Source of the DNA: an uncultured Pelagibacteraceae bacterium
GTDB taxonomy: Bacteria; Pseudomonadota; Alphaproteobacteria; Pelagibacterales; Pelagibacteraceae
DNA length: 49,651 bases
Direction of reading: 5' to 3'
NCBI GenBank assembly: GCA_902547215.1
Contig: CACCNI010000005.1
Location: 1 to 49,651 of the forward strand
Part shown: positions 1 through 8,708 of the stretch, in pieces
How positions within the stretch are numbered: position 1 is the first letter of the stretch
How the letters are laid out: each line of letters opens with the position of its first letter
Made by a program: the position numbers and the translations under genes
The notes under the pieces: generated by a model
Seen by the model: only the letters and a program-made list of their open reading frames with translations
What the model was told of the DNA's origin: nothing
The model's database searches: none

Positions 1-912
1 AAAGGCATCTCAATGATTTCTTTAGCACGTTTATTAACTTCAAGGTTTTTTATGTATTCCATTGATGGAAACGATGATGCATCAGAAATTATATTAGGTT
101 CCTTAAATTCTTCTTTTAATATCAAAGAAATTGCAACCACAATTGATGGATCCAAATTTTTTTTTTGCCACCAAATCAACTGGTAATGACACGACTTGTA
201 TATCTTCATTAGGAATATTATTTCTTAAATCAAATCCACCTGCCTGTACTATTTCTGGATACAAATAGTCGAATCTTCTCGAAATTGCTTTTGAATTTTT
301 AAGTGAAAAGATCTTTAAACTAGGATTTGTACCCAGTTTAAAAACAAATTGATTATTTGCAGGCAACAAAAAAAAACCTACATCCAATTCTCCTTTTTCC
401 ATCATATCAAAGTGAATAGAATGTGTTTGGTCAATAAACGTAGTGTTTTTACTATCCACTCCGTAAAGATTTAATATTGTTTCTGCTAATAACCTAGTTC
501 CAGAATTTTCTGGACCAATACCAACCTTTAATCCCTTAAAATCAGCTAGAGAGTTCAAGTTTAAATCTTTACGGTAAAAAATAAACAGAGGTTCTAGTAT
601 TAAAGATCCGAGAGCTTCTACATTTTTGAATTGAGCATTTTTTAAATCTTGAGCAACAAAACCTACGTGTATGTTTTTTTTGTTATCATTAATATCATCT
701 ACTATTTTAATTGTATCTTCACGATTAATAACTTCTGCATTAATATCATATTCTTTTAATCTCTTTTTTAGAACATGGGCTGAAGTATCAAAAAAACCAC
801 CCTTTGGACCCGCTTCAATATAAATTAATTGCTTCTTTAAAAAACCTGAAATAAAGAAAAATATAAGCGTAAATAAAATAAGATAACCAAAGATGGATAT
901 TTTTTTTGACAT
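1..912 (-). pseudogene. TAXI family TRAP transporter solute-binding protein; frameshifted near the C-terminus and incomplete at the left window edge
   Basis: ORF 103..912 has a signal/TM N-terminus and TAXI-like motifs (GPKGGFFDTSA, GLKVGIGPENSGTRLLAETIL, ELDVGFFLLP). At the T10 run 157-166 (A10 on the coding strand), removing one A continues the frame as AKKNLDPSIVVAISLILKEEFKEPNIISDASSFPSMEYIKNLEVNKRAKEIIEMP to the window edge. Confidence 0.75.
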
Positions 913-922
913 AAACTAGTAA

Positions 923-1645
923 TTATTCCCAATCAAATCTTGGGAATGATTTAAAAACTTTTAAAATTCCTTCAGACCATTCATTTGTCATTTTCAAAAA
1001 TTCTTCATCATTTAAATTTAAACATTTTTGAGATGCAATTTTAAATTGATCTTTTTTATACACCACAAAATCAATTGGTGGACCAACAGTCAAATCACTT
1101 TTTAAAGTTGAGTCCATAGAAATAAGCGCACATCTAGAGGCATCACCTAATTTTACATCTGGAGTTATTACTCTGTCTAATATTGGTTTTCCGTATTTAA
1201 CTTCTCCAATTACTAAGTAAGGTTTACTGTCTGCTGGCTTTATATAATTTCCTTGTGGGTATACCAAAAATAACTCCATAGGTTGACCTTTGATTTGACC
1301 TCCAACAATAAAAGTTGAACCTAGCAATACTGTATCTGTATTCATTCCCTTTGGAGAGGAATGTTTAAGGTTTAAAGACCCCACATATTTTGCAATTTGA
1401 TCAAAATCCTCACATGAAGAAAGATTTTTCTTACCAGAATTATCTTTAAGATCTTTTTCTATAGATTTATAAACTGCTTGTGACGTTCCAAGGTTTCCTG
1501 AAGTTACTATTAATATAGTTCTATCACCAACATCATATGTAAACATTTTTGAGTAAATATTTACGTTATCAAAACCAGCATTGGTTCGACTATCTGATGC
1601 TACTATTATGCCTTCTTTTGTTTTAATCCCTATGCAGTAAGTCAT
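923..1645 (-). CDS. Anbu-like proteasome-type protease (ancestral beta-subunit family)
   Basis: N-terminus MTYCIGIKTKEGIIVASDSRTNAGFDNVNIYSKMF resembles the Anbu family; divergent neighbour is a circularly permuted ATP-grasp protein, a known Anbu partner. Confidence 0.85.
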   Translation of the reverse strand: MTYCIGIKTKEGIIVASDSRTNAGFDNVNIYSKMFTYDVGDRTILIVTSGNLGTSQAVYKSIEKDLKDNSGKKNLSSCEDFDQIAKYVGSLNLKHSSPKGMNTDTVLLGSTFIVGGQIKGQPMELFLVYPQGNYIKPADSKPYLVIGEVKYGKPILDRVITPDVKLGDASRCALISMDSTLKSDLTVGPPIDFVVYKKDQFKIASQKCLNLNDEEFLKMTNEWSEGILKVFKSFPRFDWE

Positions 1646-1756
1646 ATATTTATATGTATTATTTAATTAAACGACGTATTTATAATCGATTTATATCATA
1701 TCTGATATATCTAAAATGCATTTGCATAATATGTTTAACTATTAAAAGCTATTAAA

Positions 1757-3202
1757 ATGGTCAATAAATTGTGGAAAAATTATAATGCTAAATATGCTTA
1801 CGATGGATATTTTACAGAGGATAATAAGCTCCGTAAACATGCAACAATAATTTCAAATATTCTAGAAAGATACGGGAAAGAAAAACTTCAAGAAATCGAA
1901 AAAAATTGCCAAAGTACTATAAGTGCAAGAGGAATTAATTTTAGAGTGTACGCTGCAAATAACAGGGCAGAAGAAAAAAAATGGCCATTGGATATAATTC
2001 CTCGAATAATTCCAAGAACTCAATGGAATAAAGTTTCAAAAGGATTACAGCAACGAGTAAAAGCTCTTAATTTGTTTATAGATGATGTTTACAACAATAA
2101 AAAAATATTTAAGGACAATGTTATCCCAAAAGAAATAATATTTAAATCACCTTATTATGTAAAAGAATGTGAAGGTTTTTCTCCGAAATATAAAGCATGG
2201 TCAAATATTTCAGGCGTAGATTTAATAAGAAATAAATCTGGTGATTATTTAGTTCTAGAAGATAATCTTAGAGTTCCCTCAGGCGTGTCTTATATGCTTG
2301 AGAATAGAATGGTAATGAGAGATGTTTTTCCGGAACTATTTACAAGATACAAGGTTGCATCCATTAGTATTTATACAAATAAGTTATTTAATTGTATGAG
2401 AGAGTGTATTCCAAAAAAAACAAAAGATCCTCACATGGTTGTTTTAACTCCTGGCATTTATAATTCTGCTTACTTTGAGCATTCCTATTTAGCTGAACAA
2501 ATGGGTATTGCATTAGTAGAGGGGAAAGATCTTTTTGTGGAAAATGATATAGTTTACATGAAGACTGTTAAAGGTCCCTTAAGAGTTGATTGTATATATA
2601 GACGTTTGGATGATACTTTTTTGGATCCAAAAGCATTCTATAAAGGATCAGTTATAGGTGTTCCTGGTTTATTCAAAGCCTGGAGAAAAGGGAACGTTGG
2701 AATTTTAAATGCCATAGGAACTGGTGTTGCTGATGATAAGGTTGTTTATTCATACGTCAATAAAATGATAGTTTATTATTTAGGGGAACAACCAATTTTA
2801 AATCAAGTTGAAACTTATTTATGTCATGACAAGATCCAAATGGATTATGTAATAGACAACATATCAAAATTAGTAGTGAAACCTGCAAATGCATCTGGTG
2901 GATATGGAATAATGATTGGTCCAAAGGCACCGCAAAAAGAAAGAGAAGAAGTAATTGCAAAAATTAAAAAAAATCCGAGAGAATTTATAGCTCAACCTTT
3001 AGAAATTTTATCTACTGCTCCAACAATTACTAAAAATGATATTGAACCAAGGCATCTTGACCTAAGACCATTTGTACTTAGTGGAAAATCTACATATGTA
3101 ACAACTGGCGGTTTGACAAGAGTTGCATTAAGAAAAGGCAGTACAATCGTAAATAGTTCACAAGGCGGCGGTTCAAAAGATACTTTAATTGTTGATATCT
3201 AA
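1757..3202 (+). CDS. Circularly permuted type 2 ATP-grasp protein (DUF404/DUF407)
   Basis: Family-like segments: GINFRVYAANNRAEEKKWPLDIIPRIIPRTQWNKVSKGLQQRVKALNLFIDDVYN, YLVLEDNLRVPSGVSYMLENR, VVKPANASGGYGIMIGP. Confidence 0.85.
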   Translation: MVNKLWKNYNAKYAYDGYFTEDNKLRKHATIISNILERYGKEKLQEIEKNCQSTISARGINFRVYAANNRAEEKKWPLDIIPRIIPRTQWNKVSKGLQQRVKALNLFIDDVYNNKKIFKDNVIPKEIIFKSPYYVKECEGFSPKYKAWSNISGVDLIRNKSGDYLVLEDNLRVPSGVSYMLENRMVMRDVFPELFTRYKVASISIYTNKLFNCMRECIPKKTKDPHMVVLTPGIYNSAYFEHSYLAEQMGIALVEGKDLFVENDIVYMKTVKGPLRVDCIYRRLDDTFLDPKAFYKGSVIGVPGLFKAWRKGNVGILNAIGTGVADDKVVYSYVNKMIVYYLGEQPILNQVETYLCHDKIQMDYVIDNISKLVVKPANASGGYGIMIGPKAPQKEREEVIAKIKKNPREFIAQPLEILSTAPTITKNDIEPRHLDLRPFVLSGKSTYVTTGGLTRVALRKGSTIVNSSQGGGSKDTLIVDI

Positions 3203-3237
3203 GTTTAACCAAATAAATTCTTAGTCATAAACAATAA

Positions 3238-4032
3238 ATGATTGAAAAAATAGTTATATTTACTGATTTAGACGGAACTTTGTTACATAATGAAACATTT
3301 AAATTTGAAAATATAAGGCAATACATTCAAAATTTACTATCTAAAAACATATCAATAATACCTAACTCAAGTAAAACAAAAGCTGAGATCTTAAATTTTT
3401 GTAACGAGCTAAAGGAAGAACTTCCTTTTATTGCTGAAAATGGTGCCGCCATATACAAGATGAACTTAATTAATTCAGATTTTCCTGAGAAAATTATACT
3501 TAGTAGAGATAAAGATGAAATATTAAATATCTTCTTAAAAAGAATCCCAAAAAAATTTATTTCAAAATGCAAGTTTGTATTAAAACTCAAAAAAGATGAA
3601 CAGCTTAAAATTTTTGGTTTATCTGAGAAACAGCTAAGTTATGCATCTGACAGAGAATTTTCAGTACCTCTTATATTTAAAGGAAACAAGGCAGAAAAAA
3701 ATAATTTATTTAGATTAGCCTCTGATATGGGTTTAACAATGCAAGAGGGTGGTCGTGTTATCAATCTTTCTGACAATATTAGCAAGTCTTTTGCAATGAA
3801 AAAAGTAAAAAGAATTTTCGAGAAAACTGAAAAACAAGAATTAAAAATAATAGGTGTCGGGGATAATTTTAATGACCTAGATATGCTTAAAAATAGCGAC
3901 ATAGCATGTTTGGTTTTTAATGAAAAGTTTAAGTTAGATACTTTGAATATAAAAAATTGTTTAGTCTCTAAAAAGCCCGCTCCAGATGGGTGGGAAGAGG
4001 TTGTCAAAATGGCGCTGGAAAAAATTCAATAA
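3238..4032 (+). CDS. HAD-IIB phosphatase, mannosyl/glucosyl-3-phosphoglycerate phosphatase-like
   Basis: HAD motifs IVIFTDLDGTLL and GVGDNFNDLDML; immediately upstream of a glucosyl-3-phosphoglycerate synthase-like gene. Confidence 0.8.
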   Translation: MIEKIVIFTDLDGTLLHNETFKFENIRQYIQNLLSKNISIIPNSSKTKAEILNFCNELKEELPFIAENGAAIYKMNLINSDFPEKIILSRDKDEILNIFLKRIPKKFISKCKFVLKLKKDEQLKIFGLSEKQLSYASDREFSVPLIFKGNKAEKNNLFRLASDMGLTMQEGGRVINLSDNISKSFAMKKVKRIFEKTEKQELKIIGVGDNFNDLDMLKNSDIACLVFNEKFKLDTLNIKNCLVSKKPAPDGWEEVVKMALEKIQ

Positions 4033-4049
4033 TGTTATTAAACTAAAAT

Positions 4050-5270
4050 ATGGGCGATTTTTCTCAAAACGGTATAGTTTCTACTCTTCATGATTTTAAG
4101 ACTAAGTCAACTGAACAAATCGAAAAAGAGTTGCTAGAATTTTCAGGAGAAAGAAAAATGGAATTGATATTACCATGTCTTTACTCAGAAATAGAAGGAG
4201 AAGCCCTACCAAAAATTGTCAGCGAAATAAGTAAAACAAAATATTTAAATCATATTATCATTGGTCTTGATAAAGCAAACAAGAGTCAGGCAAAGGATGC
4301 GTGGAAATTTTTTAAAAAACTTAAAATTGATTTTACTATTTTATGGAATGATGGACCAAGACTTCAAAAATTAGATAAAGAACTAAAAGAAAAAAGTTTA
4401 GCACCAAATCAACCAGGTAAAGGTAGAAATGTTTGGTACTGTTTAGGTATGTCAATTGCAAGAGACACCGCTAGATCTGTGGCTCTTCATGATTGTGATA
4501 TAAAAACTTATGATAGAAGGATGCTTGCCAAACTTTTTTATCCAGTTGTTAATCCAGTTTTTAATTTTGAGTTTTGTAAAGGATTTTATCCTAGAATTGC
4601 CAATGAAAAAATGAATGGAAGAGTTGCAAGACTTCTCGTTGCACCATTATTGATTGCTTTAGAAAAAACAATTGGCAGCAGTGAATATCTTCAATTTATG
4701 AAGTCGTTTAAGTATCCTTTGTCAGGTGAATTTTCCTTTAGAAGAAATGTTTTATCAGAGCTAAGGATTTCTTCAGATTGGGGTATAGAAGTTGGTGTTT
4801 TATCTGAAATGCAAAGAAACTTTTCACCAAATAATATCTGCCAAGTTGATTTAGCAGATACTTACGACCATAAACATCAAGATCTTTCTTTAGATGATGA
4901 AACAAAAGGTCTATCAAAAATGTCTATAGATATAATCAAAACTTTTATAAAAAAACTAGCAACACAAGGAAATTCATTTAGTAGAGAAACATTTAGATCT
5001 TTGAAAGCAACATATTACAGATGTGCCTTAGACATGATAGATATTTATAGAAGTGATGCCACAATGAACGGTCTCAAATTTGACTCACACACCGAAGAAA
5101 AAGCAGTTGAATTATTTGCTATAAATATAATGAAAGCAGGAGACGATTTTTATGTAAATCCTATGGATACGCCATTTATACCAACATGGAGCAGAGTGAA
5201 AAGTGCTATACCAGATTTTCTCACCAAACTAAACAAAGCTGTTAGTGAAGATAACAAAGACAACTCTTAA
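4050..5270 (+). CDS. Glucosyl-3-phosphoglycerate synthase-like glycosyltransferase (GT81-like)
   Basis: GT-A fold features: ILPCLYSEIEGEALPKIV, PGKGRNVWYCLGMSIARDTARSVALHDCDIKTYDRRML, FEFCKGFYPRI. Confidence 0.8.
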   Translation: MGDFSQNGIVSTLHDFKTKSTEQIEKELLEFSGERKMELILPCLYSEIEGEALPKIVSEISKTKYLNHIIIGLDKANKSQAKDAWKFFKKLKIDFTILWNDGPRLQKLDKELKEKSLAPNQPGKGRNVWYCLGMSIARDTARSVALHDCDIKTYDRRMLAKLFYPVVNPVFNFEFCKGFYPRIANEKMNGRVARLLVAPLLIALEKTIGSSEYLQFMKSFKYPLSGEFSFRRNVLSELRISSDWGIEVGVLSEMQRNFSPNNICQVDLADTYDHKHQDLSLDDETKGLSKMSIDIIKTFIKKLATQGNSFSRETFRSLKATYYRCALDMIDIYRSDATMNGLKFDSHTEEKAVELFAINIMKAGDDFYVNPMDTPFIPTWSRVKSAIPDFLTKLNKAVSEDNKDNS

Positions 5271-6997
5271 TGTTATCTCAGCAAAGTAAAAAAGATATAA
5301 AAAGTAAATTAAATTTTATTTACAAATCAACTAAATTTAAAAAAGAACTAAGTATATTTGCTGATGAGATTTTTCAAATTATAAATAATTATAATAAATT
5401 TGGGAAAAAAACAAAAACATTAAAAATATCAGAAAAAACTTCAGTTTTAATTTGCTATGGAGATAGCTTGTTAAATAGTAGTAAAGAAAAAACAATTAAA
5501 ATTTTTAAAAAATTTTATAAAAAAAAATTGGATCAATTTTTTGAAGTGATTCATTTTCTTCCCTTCTATCCATCAAGTAGCGATAGTGGATTTGCAGTAA
5601 AAGATCATTATCAAGTAGATAAAAAATTGGGGAATTGGTCTGATATTTCTAGCTTGTCAAAAACGACTTCTATTATGGCAGATGTTGTAATTAATCATGC
5701 TTCTTCAAAAGGTTTGTGGTTTAAAAATTTTTTGACGAACAAATCACCAGGTAAAGATTATTTTTTAACAGTTAATAAAAAATTTGATATTTCTAAAGTT
5801 GTAAGACCAAGAGAAAATAAATTACTTAAAAAAATAAGCATTTTTAAAAAAAATAATCTTATATGGAGAACATTTAGTGATGACCAAATTGATCTTAATT
5901 TTAGAAATCCAAAGGTCTTACTAAGGTTCATAAAGATAATGATTAATTTAGTAAATCATGGAGTCACTATTTTTAGATTAGATGCAATTGCGTATTTATG
6001 GAAAAAAAGCGGATCAAAATGTATTAATTTAAAAGAAACTCATGAAATTATAAGATTGTTGAGGATAGTTTGTAATTCTCTTAAATTAAAACCAACTATC
6101 ATTACAGAAACTAATTTACCAGAAAATGAAAACTTAAGTTATTTTGGAATAAGAAATAATGAGTCTCATTGGATCTATAATTTTTCTTTACCACCATTAT
6201 TAGTTCATTCTTTTTTGTTTGAAGATAGCACATATTTAAATAAATGGAGCAAAAATCTTCCACAAACAAAGATTGGTAACAATTATTTAAATTTTATTGC
6301 CTCTCATGATGGGATAGGTATGAGACCAGTTGAAGGATATTTAAATAAGAAAAATTTGTCAAAATTTTTTAAACGTATAAAAAAAAATGGTGGACAATTG
6401 TCATACAGGAAAGTTCAAAATTCATCAAAAAAGGTATACGAGGCAAATATTACACTTTTTAATGCTTTTCAAAAAACTGATTATGATTTAAGAGGAAAAT
6501 ACTTTTTAGAGAGGTATATATCTGCACATGCTATTATGATTGCATTCGAGGGAATTCCAGCAATTTATTTTAACTCTATATTTGGAACTTCAAACGATGA
6601 ATATAAGTATATTATTTCTGGTAATAAAAGAGATCTAAATAGATATAAATGGAATAAAAAAAGATTAGAAAGTTTACTAAAAGATAAAAAGTCTAAGCAA
6701 AGTGCATTTTATCAAAAAATTATGAAATTAATATCTATTAAGAAAAAAAATAAAGCTTTTCACCCCAATGCTAAAAGAGAAAATTTAAATATGGGAAAAA
6801 AAGTATTTTGTTTTAAAAGAACAAGTTTAGACAAAAAACAGATTATATATAATTTAACTAATTTGTCCTCAAAACACCAAAAGTTTGATTTTAATTATAA
6901 ATTTAAAAAATGTAAAAATTTATTGAGTAAAACAAAAATAAATAGTAAATATGAACTTAAACCATATGAGACATTATGGTTGTCAAATTATAATTAA
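5270..6997 (+). CDS. GH13 sucrose phosphorylase-like glycosidase/phosphorylase, possibly glucosylglycerate phosphorylase
   Basis: GH13-like motifs: ADVVINHASSKGLWF, VTIFRLDAIAYLWKKSGSKCINLKETHEIIRLLR, ITETNLPENENLSYFG, FIASHDGIGMRPVEG; start overlaps the upstream stop (TAATG). Confidence 0.75.
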   Translation: MLSQQSKKDIKSKLNFIYKSTKFKKELSIFADEIFQIINNYNKFGKKTKTLKISEKTSVLICYGDSLLNSSKEKTIKIFKKFYKKKLDQFFEVIHFLPFYPSSSDSGFAVKDHYQVDKKLGNWSDISSLSKTTSIMADVVINHASSKGLWFKNFLTNKSPGKDYFLTVNKKFDISKVVRPRENKLLKKISIFKKNNLIWRTFSDDQIDLNFRNPKVLLRFIKIMINLVNHGVTIFRLDAIAYLWKKSGSKCINLKETHEIIRLLRIVCNSLKLKPTIITETNLPENENLSYFGIRNNESHWIYNFSLPPLLVHSFLFEDSTYLNKWSKNLPQTKIGNNYLNFIASHDGIGMRPVEGYLNKKNLSKFFKRIKKNGGQLSYRKVQNSSKKVYEANITLFNAFQKTDYDLRGKYFLERYISAHAIMIAFEGIPAIYFNSIFGTSNDEYKYIISGNKRDLNRYKWNKKRLESLLKDKKSKQSAFYQKIMKLISIKKKNKAFHPNAKRENLNMGKKVFCFKRTSLDKKQIIYNLTNLSSKHQKFDFNYKFKKCKNLLSKTKINSKYELKPYETLWLSNYN

Positions 6998-7015
6998 AAA
7001 ATATTTTGTTCAAAA

Positions 7016-7129
7016 ATGTCCAAAAGATACAGTGGAAAGTCTTTTAAAGATTCAAGTGTAATGAAAAAACCAAGATTATCTTTTAAAGAGAAAAGAAAAC
7101 TCAAAAAAGAAAAAAAGAAAAATAGGTAA
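7016..7129 (+). CDS. Small highly basic protein (37 aa), not in the supplied ORF track
   Basis: ATG..TAA ORF read by hand: MSKRYSGKSFKDSSVMKKPRLSFKEKRKLKKEKKKNR; begins 18 nt after the GH13 stop and ends just before a terminator-like hairpin. Confidence 0.5.
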   Translation: MSKRYSGKSFKDSSVMKKPRLSFKEKRKLKKEKKKNR

Positions 7130-7133
7130 TAAT

Positions 7134-7164
7134 AATTAAGGGTGTTTTTAAACACCCCTTAATT
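7134..7164. terminator. Bidirectional terminator-like hairpin between convergent genes
   Basis: aattaagggtgttt..aaacaccccttaatt: near-perfect inverted repeat (one bulge) between + and - genes. Confidence 0.65.
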
Positions 7165-7168
7165 AAAT

Positions 7169-7375
7169 TTATCCTTTAAACATTCCTAATGCCTTACTAA
7201 GTAATTCCTCTGACTTAGCGTGATCACCACTTTCGTGAGCTTTCACTCCAGCATCTCTAAGTTCCTGAGCTTCTGCAATCTTTGCATCAACTCCTTTTGC
7301 CATCATTGGACAAGATCCTGCAAATGCAGAACTTGTAAATAGCAAAATTGATAAAATTAGATATAACTTTTTCAT
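7169..7375 (-). CDS. Small putatively secreted protein (68 aa)
   Basis: N-terminal signal peptide (MKKLYLILSILLFTSSAFAGSC) followed by a short helical tail. Confidence 0.65.
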   Translation of the reverse strand: MKKLYLILSILLFTSSAFAGSCPMMAKGVDAKIAEAQELRDAGVKAHESGDHAKSEELLSKALGMFKG

Positions 7376-7484
7376 AATTATCCTTTTGTTAGTTTATATA
7401 TATAAACTTTGACTTTTTATTTAAGCATCAGAGTGTCACACCATTTAAACTTTTAAACTTCAAATAGAATTAATATATTGAATT

Positions 7485-7787
7485 ATGTTTATAGCAATGA
7501 ATCGTTTTAAGATTGTTCTTGGAAAAGAAAAAGAATTCGAGGAAGTTTGGAAAAATAGAGATACGCATTTAAATGATGTGCCTGGATTTAAAGAATTTCA
7601 TTTAGTTAAAGGTGAAACAAATGATGAGTATACTTTATATGCATCACACAGTATTTGGAATTCAAAAAATGATTTTATTAATTGGACAAAATCTGAGGCA
7701 TTTAGGCTAGCTCATAAAAATTCTGGTCAACATAGTGGATTGTACTTGGGTCATCCAAATTTTGAAGGTTTTGAAGTAGTTCTTTAG
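7485..7787 (+). CDS. Antibiotic biosynthesis monooxygenase / heme oxygenase-like (ABM fold) protein
   Basis: MNRFKIVLGKEKEFEEVWKNRDTHLNDVPGFKEFHLVKG...YASHSIWNSKNDFINWTKSEAFRLAH is typical of ABM/IsdG-like proteins. Confidence 0.75.
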   Translation: MFIAMNRFKIVLGKEKEFEEVWKNRDTHLNDVPGFKEFHLVKGETNDEYTLYASHSIWNSKNDFINWTKSEAFRLAHKNSGQHSGLYLGHPNFEGFEVVL

Positions 7788-7790
7788 ATT

Positions 7791-7925
7791 TTAAAGTTTT
7801 CCAACACCTAACCAAGCTAGAGCAATAATTATTAACCAAATTATTCCCTTAATTAAAAAGAAAAAAAAACTTCCTGCGATTATGTATTTTCCAATTTTAC
7901 TATTCTTTAAAACTTTTTTGATCAC
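7791..7925 (-). CDS. Small membrane protein (44 aa, GTG start), not in the supplied ORF track
   Basis: Hand translation MIKKVLKNSKIGKYIIAGSFFFFLIKGIIWLIIIALAWLGVGKL; starts 6 nt after the stop of the 7932..8708 gene on the same strand. Confidence 0.55.
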   Translation of the reverse strand: MIKKVLKNSKIGKYIIAGSFFFFLIKGIIWLIIIALAWLGVGKL

Positions 7926-7931
7926 CACTAA

Positions 7932-8708
7932 TTATCGAATTGTAGATTTTACAGTTCCTATTTTTTCAATATTTGCTATGTAATTGCCTCTATTTTTTAG
8001 AGGAACAACACCTACCGTTGATCCTGTAAATACAAAAAAATTAGTATCTAATTTTACTCTATCTTTTTTCATTTTATTTAGAACAAATCGAAGGGAGTTA
8101 AGTGGGTTAATATAAACAGAATTAGTATTTCCATTTACTACATTACCAGTTTTAACATTTTTTATATTACATTTTAGATTTCCTATATTAACCTTTCTAA
8201 ACTTTTTTTTTGCACCAATTAAGAACTTTATGTTGGCACCGAAATCGCTTGCTAAATCACCTAAAAATTTTATTCCTTGTTTTTTTTGTCTGTATCCAAC
8301 AATTTCAATGCAAGGCATCATATGAGTAATGAATTTACTCACATTTTTCATTGTAATTATTTGTTTATTATCAAAAAATTTTTTACTAATTAAATATCCA
8401 ACCTCAACCTCTATTCCTAAAGTCGAACGATTAATTTTTACACCTTTACCACTTTTTAAAACATTATTTTTAAATATTGCAGAATAGAAAGGTTCTTTTT
8501 CTTTTAATTTTTTTAATACTGGTAAGGCGGTGCCACCAGCTTTAAAACCCACCACTTTTATATTTATTTTAGACTCACAGAGCTTTCTAAGTTTTGTGGC
8601 ATTTTCAATATTTTTTGTAAACTTAATTGGTATTGGATTTATAAGTTTGTTTCTTTTGTACGCATAAACTAGCTTATCTGCAATTTTTTCAATTTCTTTT
8701 TTCATCAA
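7932..8708 (-). CDS. 2-keto-4-pentenoate hydratase / fumarylacetoacetate hydrolase-like protein
   Basis: VVGFKAGGTALP...PFYSAIFKNNVLKSGKGVKINRSTLGIEVEVGYLISKKF pattern. Confidence 0.7.
   Translation of the reverse strand: MMKKEIEKIADKLVYAYKRNKLINPIPIKFTKNIENATKLRKLCESKINIKVVGFKAGGTALPVLKKLKEKEPFYSAIFKNNVLKSGKGVKINRSTLGIEVEVGYLISKKFFDNKQIITMKNVSKFITHMMPCIEIVGYRQKKQGIKFLGDLASDFGANIKFLIGAKKKFRKVNIGNLKCNIKNVKTGNVVNGNTNSVYINPLNSLRFVLNKMKKDRVKLDTNFFVFTGSTVGVVPLKNRGNYIANIEKIGTVKSTIR

Noticed and set aside
1691-1727. Short inverted repeats ATATCA-N4-TGATAT and ATGCA-TT-TGCAT in the Anbu/ATP-grasp intergenic region
   Set aside because: Arms of only 5-6 bp in very AT-rich DNA; too likely by chance to call an operator without comparative data.
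2757-2960. Minus-strand ORF inside the ATP-grasp gene
   Set aside because: Shadow ORF antisense to a clear coding gene; low-complexity Leu/Phe composition.
3327-4007. Two minus-strand ORFs (3327..3590, 3639..4007)
   Set aside because: Antisense to the HAD phosphatase gene; shadow ORFs.
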